DNA of 25,260 nt from Desulfobacteraceae bacterium (GCA_003599475.1 QZKK01000062.1:1-25260), one strand, 5' to 3'; positions 7,202 through 15,321 are shown, numbered from the stretch's first letter. Numbers and translations are program-made. The notes: a model not told the origin generated them from the letters alone.

Positions 7202-8272
7202 ATGGGGAAAAAAGTATTGATGAAGGGGAATGAAGCCATTGCGGAAGCGGCCATTCGGGTCGGATGCTTGAACTATTTCGCCTATCCGATCACCCCGCAG
7301 ACCGAAGTCGCCGAATACCTCTCCCGGCGCCTGCCGGAGCTCGGAGGGGTTTTTCTTCAAGGGGAAAGCGAGGTGGCCGTCTCTTACATGATTTTCGGAG
7401 CCGCCGGCTGCGGCGAGCGGGTCTTTACCACTTCTTCCAGCCCGGGAGTGAGCCTGATGTGCGAAGGGCTGAGCTACATCGCGGCCGCCCAGCTTCCCGC
7501 GGTATTTGTCAACATCATGCGTGGAGGCCCCGGTCTCGGGGGGATATTGCCGTCGCAGGCCGACTATTTCCAATCCGTCAAAGGCGGAGGACACGGCGAT
7601 TACCGGCTGCTCGTGCTGGCGCCTGCCAGCGTTCAGGAAGCCGCCGAGATGGTGATGCAGGCCTTTCCGCTGGCCGAAAAATACCTCAATCCGGTGATGA
7701 TCCTCGGAGACGGCCTGATCGGACAGATGATGGAGCCGGTCGAGTTTCCGGAGCAGCTCCAATCGAAGCCCGTCGACAAGAGCGGCTGGGCCACCAGCGG
7801 CATGGACACCCGGAAAAGCGATCGACGGAACCTGATCAAGACCCTTTTCCTGGTCCCCGAAGAGCTCAACCGCCAGAACGAAATCCTCAAAGCCAAGTAC
7901 GATCGGATGAAGCGGGAAGAGATCCGGTTCGAAGCCTACAACACAGGCGGCGATTACAGGACTCTGATCGTAAGCTACGGCACCATGAGCCGCGTCTGCA
8001 AAACCGCAATCGACAATCTGAAAGAGGAAGGCCTTGAAGTCGGATTGATCCGGCCGCAGACCCTGTTTCCGTTCCCTGAGGCTGCAGTCTACGAGGCGGC
8101 CGCCAAGAAAGGGTGCAGGAAAGTCTTCAGCATCGAAATGTGCATGGGGCAGATGGTCGAAGATGTCGAACGATCGATCAAGGGGGTTTGCGAGGTCGGA
8201 TGGTACGGGAAATGCGGCGGAGAGATCCCGACCCCGGAAGAAGTCATGGATTTCATCAAGAGAGCCGCGTAA
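7202..8272 (+). CDS. vorB: 2-oxoacid:ferredoxin oxidoreductase alpha subunit (VorB type)
   Basis: This 356-residue protein matches the alpha subunit of four-subunit 2-oxoacid:ferredoxin oxidoreductases, which decarboxylate a 2-oxoacid to the acyl-CoA. Visible segments are GNEAIAEAAIRVGC, YPITPQTEVAEYL (the pyrimidine-binding YPITP motif), TTSSSPGVSLM, MRGGPGLGG and VKGGGHGDYRLLVLAP. The GGPGLGG and GGGHG stretches resemble VorB (branched-chain 2-oxoacids) more than KorA (2-oxoglutarate), but substrate choice cannot be read with certainty. The ATG at 7202 has GGAGGA just upstream and is preferred over the GTG at 7187. It is followed by an unusual 216-bp gap before the beta subunit. Confidence 0.9.
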   Translation: MGKKVLMKGNEAIAEAAIRVGCLNYFAYPITPQTEVAEYLSRRLPELGGVFLQGESEVAVSYMIFGAAGCGERVFTTSSSPGVSLMCEGLSYIAAAQLPAVFVNIMRGGPGLGGILPSQADYFQSVKGGGHGDYRLLVLAPASVQEAAEMVMQAFPLAEKYLNPVMILGDGLIGQMMEPVEFPEQLQSKPVDKSGWATSGMDTRKSDRRNLIKTLFLVPEELNRQNEILKAKYDRMKREEIRFEAYNTGGDYRTLIVSYGTMSRVCKTAIDNLKEEGLEVGLIRPQTLFPFPEAAVYEAAAKKGCRKVFSIEMCMGQMVEDVERSIKGVCEVGWYGKCGGEIPTPEEVMDFIKRAA

Positions 8273-8488
8273 TTCAATTGTACAGGAATTCGCATTTTTG
8301 GAGGTTTCGGGTTTCAGGTTTCGGGTTTCAGGAGGGTGTCGGGCCTTCGCCTCGCCGGAGTGTGACTCAACCAGCGCATTGGCAGGGCTTTGGCCACGCA
8401 GGCGGGTTTCAGGTGCCAGGAGCTTCGGACGGGGCACGCCTGAACACTGAACGCTGAACACTGAACACTCTATCTTGAGGAGTAAAGC
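8273..8488. repeat. 216-bp non-coding insertion with tandem repeats inside the vor operon
   Basis: There are two perfect 14-bp units GGTTTCGGGTTTCA (8303-8330) and four 7-bp units CTGAACA, with one variant (8440-8467), on either side of about 110 bp of GC-rich sequence. No start codon with a ribosome site, no T-tailed hairpin and no copy of the AT-rich arm is seen. The next gene has its own GAGGAG site at 8477-8482. Confidence 0.75.
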
Positions 8489-9253
8489 ATGGGAAAAACA
8501 TATCGAAAACCGGAATCACTTTCCGACCAGTACACGCACTATTGCCCGGGATGCACCCACGGTCTCATCCACCGCCTGGTTGCAGAGGTCATCGACGAGC
8601 TCGGCATCGCCGGCAGGACCGTCGGCATCGCCCCGGTCGGATGCGCAGTGCTTGCTTACAACTACTTCACCTTCGATTTCCAGGAGTCGGCACATGGCCG
8701 GGCGCCCGCCATGGCCACCGGCATCAAGCGGGTGAGGCCGGATCTGATGGTCTTTACCTATCAGGGCGACGGGGACCTCGCCAGCATCGGAATCGCAGAA
8801 ATCATTCATGCGGCCAACCGTGGAGAAAAGTTTACCACAATCTTCGTCAACAATGCCGTTTACGGGATGACCGGAGGCCAGATGGCCCCGACCACCATGC
8901 CGGATCAGCGGACGACGACTTCTCCTGCGGGCCGGAACACCGCAGACTGCGGCATGCCCATTCGCATGGTCGAGATGCTCTCCACACTTGCAACGCCGTC
9001 CTATCTTTCCCGGCATACGGTGATCCGCCCCAAATACGTAATCAAAGCAAAGCAGGCTATCAAGAAGGCGTTTGTCTACCAGCTTGAAAACCGGTGCTTC
9101 AGCCTGGTTGAGCTCATCAGCACCTGCCCGACAAACTGGGGCATGTCCCCCCAGGAGGCCATCGACTGGACGGAAAAGCATCTGCTCGCCTACTACAAGC
9201 TGGGAGAATACAAAACTCCCGAACCAATCGAGGAGGTCGGGAATGCAAAATGA
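8489..9253 (+). CDS. vorA: 2-oxoacid:ferredoxin oxidoreductase beta subunit (thiamine diphosphate binding)
   Basis: This 254-residue protein is the catalytic thiamine-diphosphate subunit. It has YCPGCTHG near residue 18, VGIAPVGCAVLAYNYF, and the cofactor motif GDGDLASIG (from G93) ending with FVNNAVYGMTGGQ (N121-N122), the usual GDG-X(24-27)-NN spacing. HGRAPAMATGIKR is also characteristic. It works with the alpha, gamma and delta subunits encoded beside it. GAGGAG lies six bases before the ATG. The stop codon overlaps the start of the gamma gene by 11 bases, so the two are translationally coupled. Confidence 0.92.
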   Translation: MGKTYRKPESLSDQYTHYCPGCTHGLIHRLVAEVIDELGIAGRTVGIAPVGCAVLAYNYFTFDFQESAHGRAPAMATGIKRVRPDLMVFTYQGDGDLASIGIAEIIHAANRGEKFTTIFVNNAVYGMTGGQMAPTTMPDQRTTTSPAGRNTADCGMPIRMVEMLSTLATPSYLSRHTVIRPKYVIKAKQAIKKAFVYQLENRCFSLVELISTCPTNWGMSPQEAIDWTEKHLLAYYKLGEYKTPEPIEEVGNAK

Positions 9254-9776
9254 AGTGATGTTTGCCGGTTTCGGCGGGCAGGGGATCCTTCTGAGCGGGA
9301 AAATACTCGCCGAAGCGGCCATGGAACAGGGATTTCAAGTCGGCTGGGTTCCTTCCTACGGGCCCGAAATGCGTGGCGGGACCGCCTACTGTACGGTAGT
9401 CATCAGCGACAGGCCCATCGGGTCTCCGATCATCCGGAATCCCCGCCACCTGGTGGCCATGAACCGGCCCTCGCTGGAAAAGTTCGCACCGTCGATCAAA
9501 GCCGGAGGGGTGGTTTTCATCAACAGTTCCCTGATCTCCGTCGGCTCCGGCCGCACCGATGTCGATGAGCTGTCCGTTCCGGCCACCGAAATCGCAAAGA
9601 GTCTCGGAAACGAACGGGCGGCAAACATCGTGGCGCTTGCAGCCTTCGTGGCCCGCAGCAAGATCGTCGATTTCGAGATCCTGCGCGATACGGTAAAGGC
9701 GGAATTCGCCAAAAAAGAAAAATTCATTCCACTGAACATGGCCGCCCTGGAGGCGGGGAGGAAAGCAGCGCTGTAA
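9243..9776 (+). CDS. vorC: 2-oxoacid:ferredoxin oxidoreductase gamma subunit
   Basis: This 177-residue protein matches the gamma subunit. It has FAGFGGQGILLSGKILAEAA at the N-terminus, then VPSYGPEMRGGTAYCTVVIS and NERAANIVALAAFVA. It completes the delta-alpha-beta-gamma set and helps shape the CoA/acyl side of the active site. The ATG at 9243 lies inside the end of the beta gene with GGAGGT upstream; a longer frame open from 9072 is only a shadow. The stop is immediately followed by an AT-rich repeat arm with no conventional terminator. Confidence 0.92.
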   Translation: MQNEVMFAGFGGQGILLSGKILAEAAMEQGFQVGWVPSYGPEMRGGTAYCTVVISDRPIGSPIIRNPRHLVAMNRPSLEKFAPSIKAGGVVFINSSLISVGSGRTDVDELSVPATEIAKSLGNERAANIVALAAFVARSKIVDFEILRDTVKAEFAKKEKFIPLNMAALEAGRKAAL

Positions 9777-9975
9777 ATCAAATTTCAAAATTAAATTCCA
9801 AGTACACAAGCATCAAATTTCAAACAATATTCAATAATACGAAATAATTCAAAAACCCGGATCAAAGTGCTCCGATTTGTTTGGAGCTTGGAATTTGAGA
9901 TTTATTTTGTCTTATTGTTTGGAATTTGGAGCTTGTGATTTGTGATTTTCTTCCGGATGCTTGTGATCTGTGATT
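9777..9975. repeat. Pair of inverted AT-rich arms between vorC and hisC
   Basis: The left arm (9777-9845) begins directly after the vorC stop codon and contains ACAAGCATCAAATTTCAAAC. The right arm (about 9876-9955) contains TTGTTTGGAATTTGGAGCTT and is followed by short extra TTGTGATTTGTGATT units. The core holds about 30 bp of unique sequence and no gene. Confidence 0.8.
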
Positions 9976-9999
9976 TATTCTTGAGGATCCCAATTTACC

Positions 10000-11088
10000 A
10001 TGAAACTTACGATCCCTCCCAACATCCAGTCCATCCGGCCGTATTCGACCGGGAAGCCGATCGAGGAGCTGGCCAGGGAAACCGGGGCCGAAAAAATCGT
10101 CAAACTTGCCTCCAATGAAAACCCCCTCGGACCCTCGCCGCTTGCACTCGAAGCGCTCCGGGGTGCGCTCGATGGGATCCACCGGTATCCGGACGGAAGC
10201 GCATACGCCCTCGTAAAGAAACTCTCCGCGCTTTTGGCAGTCGAACCCGAAACCGTGGTCGTCGGAAACGGCTCGGACGATCTGATCGGCATGCTGACCC
10301 GTGCGCTTCTCTCTCCCGGAGACGAGGCGATCATGGGAAAGCCTTCTTTTCTGATGTACGATATCACGACCCGCGTATCGGGCGCCGCACCCGTTGCCGT
10401 TCCGCTGAAGGACCTGACGATCGATCTCGATTCCTTTCTGGACCGGGTCACCGAAAAAACACGGATGGTGTTCGTATGCAACCCGAACAACCCCACCGGA
10501 ACCGTCGTATCCCGGAGCCGGTTCGAATCTTTTCTGGAGGCGTTGCCGGATTCCGTGGTGGTGGTGATCGATGAAGCCTACGCGGAATTTGTCAGAGACA
10601 TCGATTCCCCGAGAGGGCTCGATTACCTGGGCTGCGGGAAACCGGTGGTCGTCCTCCGCACCTTTTCGAAAGCCTACGGACTGGCCGGGCTTCGGATCGG
10701 ATACGGCATCATGCCGGCTGCAGTCGCCTCCCTGCTGCACAGGGTCCGGCAGCCGTTTACCGCCAACCTGCTGGGCCAGGTGGCCGCCGCCGCCGCTTTG
10801 GACGATACGGCCTTTCTCGATCGGACCGTCCGATTGACCCACGAGGGCTTGGACTTTCTCTATCATGCTCTGGACCAATCGGGCATCCGGTACTTTCCGA
10901 CCCAGACCAACTTTTTTCTAATCGATGTCGAAAGAGATGCCGATGAGATCTACCGGCGGCTTCTCGCTCACGGAATCATCGTTCGCTCGATGACCTCCTA
11001 CGATTACCCGACCTGTATCCGGGTAAACGTCGGTCTATCCGAAGAAAACACCCGTTTTATCGAAGCATTGCGGAAAGTGCTCTCATGA
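10000..11088 (+). CDS. hisC: Histidinol-phosphate aminotransferase HisC
   Basis: This 362-residue fold-type I PLP aminotransferase converts imidazole-acetol phosphate and glutamate to histidinol phosphate in histidine synthesis. Motifs in order are IRPYSTGKPIEEL, KLASNENPLGPSP, GIHRYPDG, VVGNGSDDLI, NPNNPTGTVV, IDEAYAEF, and the PLP lysine K224 in RTFSKAYGLAGLR, followed by QTNFFLI and RVNVGL. Length is normal for the family. Its stop overlaps the cmk start by four bases (ATGA), so the two are coupled. The predicted ribosome site GAGG is 13 bases from the ATG, a long spacing. Confidence 0.92.
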   Translation: MKLTIPPNIQSIRPYSTGKPIEELARETGAEKIVKLASNENPLGPSPLALEALRGALDGIHRYPDGSAYALVKKLSALLAVEPETVVVGNGSDDLIGMLTRALLSPGDEAIMGKPSFLMYDITTRVSGAAPVAVPLKDLTIDLDSFLDRVTEKTRMVFVCNPNNPTGTVVSRSRFESFLEALPDSVVVVIDEAYAEFVRDIDSPRGLDYLGCGKPVVVLRTFSKAYGLAGLRIGYGIMPAAVASLLHRVRQPFTANLLGQVAAAAALDDTAFLDRTVRLTHEGLDFLYHALDQSGIRYFPTQTNFFLIDVERDADEIYRRLLAHGIIVRSMTSYDYPTCIRVNVGLSEENTRFIEALRKVLS

Positions 11089-11807
11089 AGCGCTTCATCG
11101 TTACCATCGACGGGCCCGCAGGCGCCGGCAAGACGACGGTCAGCCGCCTGCTGGCGGAGCGGCTCGGATTTCGGTATATCGACACCGGAGCCTTATACCG
11201 CGGGGTGGCCTACGAGGTCCGGGCGGCCGGAATCGAACCCGATGACGATGAGGCACTGGCTCTGCTCTGCCGGAAGCTTCGGATCGAGCTGGTTCAAACC
11301 GGCAGCGGGCTCCGTCTGTTTTCAAACGGAGTCGATATCACCGATAAAATCCGAACCCCCGAAATTTCCATGCTGGCTTCGGCGGTTTCCGCGCGTGGCG
11401 TGGTCCGTGGATTCCTGATGCAGCTTCAGAGATCCTTCGGCCGGGGGCAGATCGTCATCGAAGGGCGGGACATGGGAACGGTGGTGTTTCCGGATGCGCA
11501 GGTCAAATTTTTCCTGGATGCTTCCCCGGAAGTGCGTGCAAGGAGGCGTTATCTGGATTTAAAGGATACATCAGGCCAGAATCTGGAAGGCGTCCGGCAG
11601 GACATGCTCAACCGGGACCGGTCTGACAGCAGCCGCACGCTTTCTCCGTTGAAGCCCGCCGCCGATGCGACAATCGTCGATTCAACGGATCGCAGCATCG
11701 AAGAGATCGTGGACCATATGGCCGGTCTGATTCTTAAAAAGAAAATCACAAATCACAAGCATCCGGAAGAAAATCACAAATCACAAGCATCAAATTCCAA
11801 ACAATAA
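11085..11807 (+). CDS. cmk: Cytidylate kinase Cmk with a repeat-derived C-terminal tail
   Basis: This kinase phosphorylates CMP and dCMP using ATP. Motifs are the P-loop GPAGAGKTT (from residue 10), the RYIDTGALYRGVAY segment, SARGVVRGFL, VIEGRDMGTVVFP and the lid-like EVRARRRYLDL, with NRDRSDSSR near the end. The family normally ends close to residue 218-222; here the frame runs on for about 20 residues rich in Lys, His, Asn and Ser that are encoded by the AT-rich arm starting near 11741. Position upstream of rpsA is common in proteobacteria and follows hisC here. Confidence 0.93.
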   Translation: MKRFIVTIDGPAGAGKTTVSRLLAERLGFRYIDTGALYRGVAYEVRAAGIEPDDDEALALLCRKLRIELVQTGSGLRLFSNGVDITDKIRTPEISMLASAVSARGVVRGFLMQLQRSFGRGQIVIEGRDMGTVVFPDAQVKFFLDASPEVRARRRYLDLKDTSGQNLEGVRQDMLNRDRSDSSRTLSPLKPAADATIVDSTDRSIEEIVDHMAGLILKKKITNHKHPEENHKSQASNSKQ

Positions 11808-12013
11808 TCAATATTCAATAATCAATATTCAAACTTGGCGTTCTCGTAAAAAGTCGATAATTTGCTTATATCGTCATTCCGGGAATTTGGAGCTTGGAAC
11901 TTGTGATTTTCCCTCATGCTTTGCCTTCACGAAACTTCTGGCTCTTCCCTGTCCTCGTTTGAATATTTCTTCTTTTGATTATTTTGCCTTATTGTTTGGA
12001 ATTTGTGATTTCC
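11741..12013. repeat. Paired AT-rich arms with a truncated second repeat family in the core
   Basis: The left arm (11741-11835) holds two partial units ending in CAAATTCCAAACAATAATCA and overlaps the end of cmk. The core (11836-11882) is a truncated copy of the TCTCGTAAAAAGTCG family seen whole at 25166-25260. The right arm (11882-12012) starts abruptly inside GGAATTTGGAGC and contains a 123-bp block matching 21-143. No gene is seen. Confidence 0.8.
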
Positions 12014-12263
12014 TTCCCTCCCCCTGTCATCTGTCGTCCGTCGTCCGTCATCAGGTTCTATGCCCTCTGCCCTCTGCCCTCTGACTTCCGACCTTCTCCG
12101 CGCCTTTGCCTGCCCCGTGAAATCTATTTCCCATTTCACTGGGGCGCCTTTGCGCGAGACCATTGCTCTTTCCACTTCCTCCCTGCATCCTTCCTCCCTG
12201 ATCCCTGCCCCTGCGCCCGGCTTTTTTAAAAAGTAGAAATAAACCGTTGCTTTTTGCTTAGAA
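12014..12263. repeat. Pyrimidine-rich tract and hairpin-forming element upstream of rpsA
   Basis: Positions 12014-12100 are the pyrimidine-rich simple repeat seen beside other right arms, here ending in a threefold CCTCTGC. Positions 12101-12154 are a 54-bp element that recurs inverted at 14218-14271; it contains GTGAAAT and ATTTCAC, which can form a stem. Positions 12155-12263 are unique and AT-rich near the end, and carry the likely rpsA promoter region. Confidence 0.7.
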
Positions 12264-12315
12264 ATTTGGTACCTGAAGTGTTTGTGCTGGTGCCTCGTAT
12301 CGATTGGCACCAAAT
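12264..12315 (+). promoter_or_regulatory. rpsA leader with two mutually exclusive hairpins
   Basis: GGCACCAAAT at 12306-12315 can pair with ATTTGGTACC at 12264-12273 (one mismatch), or its GGCACC half can pair perfectly with GGTGCC at 12289-12294. Both cannot form together. The segment ends 23 bases before the rpsA start, next to the purine-rich GAGGGGGG ribosome site. S1 represses its own translation in E. coli through leader structure, so an autoregulatory switch is a reasonable inference. Confidence 0.4.
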
Positions 12316-12338
12316 AGGCCGAGGGGGGTATTTTCTAC

Positions 12339-14144
12339 ATGAACAATATGACTTACAGCGGTTCGACCGAACCGACCGACCACAAAGGGATCGATCAAAA
12401 AGAGGCTTCGACGCCGCCGATGGAGATGCTGTCGCTTCCGGACCAGAAAAGGCATCCGGTGGCCGGCGGCAACATGGAAAACCTTATGGATATGTACGAG
12501 GAGAGCTTCAAGCGGTTCCAGGAAGGGGAGGTCGTCACCGGAAGAATCATATCCGTCGACAAGGAGTTTGTCCTGGTCGACGTCGGATACAAGTCCGAAG
12601 GACAGATTTCGATCCAGGAGTTCATGGACGATACCGGAAACGTGAACGCCGTTGCCGGCGATCGTGTCGATGTCATGGTCGAAGTATGGGATGACGAAGA
12701 AGAGGTGGTTGTGCTTTCAAAAGATAAAGCGGCCACGGTAAAAGTCTGGGAAGAGATCAAGAGAGCCTATGAATCGGACGGCACCGTCGAAGGCGTGATC
12801 TCGAGTCGGGTCAAGGGCGGATTTTCGGTCGATATCGGAGTTCCGGCTTTTCTGCCGGGCTCTCAGGCGGATTTGCGACCCATTCGAAACCTGGATGATA
12901 TGGTCGGAAGGACCTATCGGTTCAAGGTTTTGAAATTCAATCGAAAGCGCAGCAATATCGTACTTTCAAGACGCGTGCTGCTCGAACAGGAGCGCGAGGC
13001 GAAGCGTGCCGAGACGATGGCCTCTATCCATGAAGGGAAGGTTATCGAGGGGGTCGTTAAAAACATCACCGAATACGGCGTCTTCGTCGATCTGGGCGGA
13101 ATGGACGGCCTGTTGCACATTACCGACATATCCTGGGGTCGGGTGAAGCATCCTTCCGAGCTGTTTTCCATCGGAGACCGGATCGAGGTCAAGATCTTGA
13201 GTCTGGATCTCGAAAAGGAGAGGGTTTCTCTGGGAATGAAGCAGCTCACCGTCGATCCCTGGGCCGCTGCAGCCGAAAAGTACAAACCCGGCACCCGGGT
13301 TTCTGGAAAAGTTGTCAGCCTGACCGATTACGGTGCATTCGTGGAGCTCGAAGAGGGAGTCGAGGGGCTCATCCATGTCTCCGAGATGTCGTGGACCCGC
13401 AAGGTGCGGCATCCTTCCAAGGTGGTCTCCGTCGGGGAGATCATCCAGGCGATCGTACTCGATATCAAGCCCGATAACAGGAGAATTTCCCTCGGCATGA
13501 AGCAGGTGGCGCCCAATCCCTGGGATGTCATCGGAGAGAAGTACCCCGTGGGCACCACCATCGAAGGAAGAATCAAAAACATCACCGACTTCGGTCTTTT
13601 CATCGGAATCGATGAAGGAATCGACGGGCTGGTCCATATTTCCGATCTTTCCTGGACCAAACGGATCAAGCACCCCTCGGAGCTGTATAAAAAGGGCGAA
13701 ATGGTGCAGGCGATCGTTCTCGACATCGATAAGGGCAACGAACGGTTCTCGCTGGGCATCAAGCAGATCCAGGAGGATCCCTGGGAATCGGTTCGGGAGC
13801 GGTACCCGGTGGGAACGGAAATAACCGGAACCATTACCAATGTGACCGATTTCGGCATCTTCGTCGAGCTGGAGGAAGGTGTCGAGGGGCTCGTGCATGT
13901 CTCCGAAATCTCAAAAGAAAAGATCAAGACGCCGGTCGGACAGTTCAAGGTGGGGGATGTCATCAACGCCAAGGTGATGAACGTAAACGTGGAAGAGCGG
14001 AGGATCGGCCTTTCCATCCGGGCACTCGAAATCTCGAGCGACCGGGACCTCCTGACCGACTATATCACCCACATGCGAACGCCCACATCGGAGTTCGGCG
14101 AGAAGTTGAGAGAAAATCTCCAGAGCAAGCTGAACGAAGAGTAG
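12339..14144 (+). CDS. rpsA: 30S ribosomal protein S1
   Basis: This 601-residue protein has six S1 RNA-binding domains at about residues 62-131, 147-213, 232-302, 317-389, 404-476 and 491-563. The last four carry the usual TDYGAFVELEEGVEGLIHVS-like cores with GMKQ or GIKQ endings. It binds messenger RNA on the small ribosomal subunit and helps start translation. The first ~45 residues before MENLMDMYEESF are an acidic/polar extension without a domain; a later start at residue 46 is possible, but the ATG at 12339 has the best ribosome site (GAGGGGGG). The cmk-rpsA-sppA order is typical. A 54-bp element flanks the gene on both sides in inverted orientation. Confidence 0.95.
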   Translation: MNNMTYSGSTEPTDHKGIDQKEASTPPMEMLSLPDQKRHPVAGGNMENLMDMYEESFKRFQEGEVVTGRIISVDKEFVLVDVGYKSEGQISIQEFMDDTGNVNAVAGDRVDVMVEVWDDEEEVVVLSKDKAATVKVWEEIKRAYESDGTVEGVISSRVKGGFSVDIGVPAFLPGSQADLRPIRNLDDMVGRTYRFKVLKFNRKRSNIVLSRRVLLEQEREAKRAETMASIHEGKVIEGVVKNITEYGVFVDLGGMDGLLHITDISWGRVKHPSELFSIGDRIEVKILSLDLEKERVSLGMKQLTVDPWAAAAEKYKPGTRVSGKVVSLTDYGAFVELEEGVEGLIHVSEMSWTRKVRHPSKVVSVGEIIQAIVLDIKPDNRRISLGMKQVAPNPWDVIGEKYPVGTTIEGRIKNITDFGLFIGIDEGIDGLVHISDLSWTKRIKHPSELYKKGEMVQAIVLDIDKGNERFSLGIKQIQEDPWESVRERYPVGTEITGTITNVTDFGIFVELEEGVEGLVHVSEISKEKIKTPVGQFKVGDVINAKVMNVNVEERRIGLSIRALEISSDRDLLTDYITHMRTPTSEFGEKLRENLQSKLNEE

Positions 14145-14439
14145 AAATCAGAAGTCGGAAGTCAGAAGTCGGAAGTCAGTAAGAGCAAAGCCCTCCCCGA
14201 TAGCGGGATCTTCGACACGCAAAGGCGCCCCAGTGAAATGGGAAATAGATTTCACGGGACAGGCAAAGACGCAAAGGGGTAAAAGAACCAGAAGTCGGAG
14301 GTCGGAAGTCACAAGCGAAAAGCGGCGCATTCAATTGATCTGACTTCTGATATCAGACGATTGATTTCTGTTTTCTCTAATCAGACTTCTGACATCTGAC
14401 GTCTGACTTCTTCTTTAATCTGACTCCTAAGGTTCTTCC
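14145..14439. repeat. Simple repeats and hairpin-forming element between rpsA and sppA
   Basis: Positions 14150-14182 and about 14290-14312 are degenerate GAAGTCGGAAGTCA units, the reverse complement of the CTTCCGACTTCTG-type repeats elsewhere. Positions 14218-14271 are the 54-bp element found inverted at 12101-12154 (two mismatches). About 14340-14430 contains further CTGACTTCTGA and CATCTGACGTC units. No gene and no intrinsic terminator was found. Confidence 0.75.
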
Positions 14440-15321
14440 ATGTTTTCCCGCAGGCACCCATACCTTTTCTTTCTGCTTGCGCTCTGTTCCATCGGGGCGG
14501 CGGCCATGCTCGGAATACTCCTGCTTGGGGTGTTGGGCCTGCGTGCGGTCGATTTCAGCGCCTTTACCCCGGGAAAGGACAGCGTCGGAGTGGTCGAGGT
14601 ATCCGGGGTGATCGCCGATTCGGAAGAGATTCTCCAGGAAATCAAGGAATTCAGGAAACAAACAAAGATCCGTGCGATCGTCCTGCGCATCGATTCTCCA
14701 GGCGGTGGGGTGGGGCCGTCGCAGGAGATCTATAGAGAAATCCGCAAAACCTCCGAAGTCAAGCCGGTCATCGCCTCCATGGGGGCGGTGGCCGCATCCG
14801 GCGGCTACTACATTGCCGCAGCCGCAGACGAGATCGTCGCCAATGCCGGAACCATCACCGGAAGCATCGGTGTGATCATGGGATTCGCCAACCTCCGTGA
14901 GATTCTTCAGAAGATCGGCCTCGTGCCGGTGGTGGTGAAAAGCGGCCAGTACAAGGACATCGGCTCCCCGGCCCGTGAAATGACCGAGCAGGAGCGGACA
15001 TTGCTTCAAAACCTGGTCGATTCCGTCCACAGCCAGTTCGTCAGGGACATCTCCGAGGGACGGAAAATGGATGCCGCGAAGGTGGCCGAGGTTGCCGACG
15101 GCAGGATTTTCACAGGCGAAGAAGCCATGCGCCTCGGGTTGGTGGATCGGATCGGAAACCTCGAAGATGCGATCGAGAGGGCCGGCCGGCGGGGAGGAAT
15201 CACCGGTGAGATCACGGCCGTCTACCCGGAGGCCAGGAAGTATTCGATTCTGAGGGATCTTCTGGGGACTTTCTGGAACCGGTTGACCGGACGGAGCGAT
15301 TATCGGCTGATCCTGTCGTGA
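14440..15321 (+). CDS. sppA: Signal peptide peptidase SppA (short form)
   Basis: This 293-residue membrane-anchored serine protease of family S49 degrades cleaved signal peptides. It has one N-terminal membrane helix (about residues 9-33), then the ClpP-like fold with VLRIDSPGGGVGPSQEIY. The likely nucleophile is S120 in MGAVAASGGYYIA and the likely general base is K172 in SGQYKDIGSP; their 52-residue spacing equals that of the S147/K199 dyad in B. subtilis SppA. ANAGTITGSIGVI and FTGEEAMRLGLVDRIG are also characteristic. It is the short (single-domain) form, as is common outside enterics. Confidence 0.92.
   Translation: MFSRRHPYLFFLLALCSIGAAAMLGILLLGVLGLRAVDFSAFTPGKDSVGVVEVSGVIADSEEILQEIKEFRKQTKIRAIVLRIDSPGGGVGPSQEIYREIRKTSEVKPVIASMGAVAASGGYYIAAAADEIVANAGTITGSIGVIMGFANLREILQKIGLVPVVVKSGQYKDIGSPAREMTEQERTLLQNLVDSVHSQFVRDISEGRKMDAAKVAEVADGRIFTGEEAMRLGLVDRIGNLEDAIERAGRRGGITGEITAVYPEARKYSILRDLLGTFWNRLTGRSDYRLILS

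Noticed and set aside
7043..8461. 472-codon minus-strand frame opposite vorD-vorB
   Set aside because: It is antisense to clear ferredoxin and VorB motifs and runs into the tandem-repeat gap; codon bias makes such long shadows common in GC-rich DNA.
6959..9776. Pyruvate or 2-oxoglutarate specificity for the oxidoreductase operon
   Set aside because: The GGPGLGG and GGGHG segments of the alpha subunit look more like VorB; substrate cannot be decided by eye, so no pyruvate or Kor name was given.
26..12084. Several frames beginning MELGICDF or MELGTCDF (near 26, 142, 6697 and 11887)
   Set aside because: They are translations of the right arm (TTGGAGCTTGGAATTTG), appear wherever the repeat occurs and have no ribosome site.
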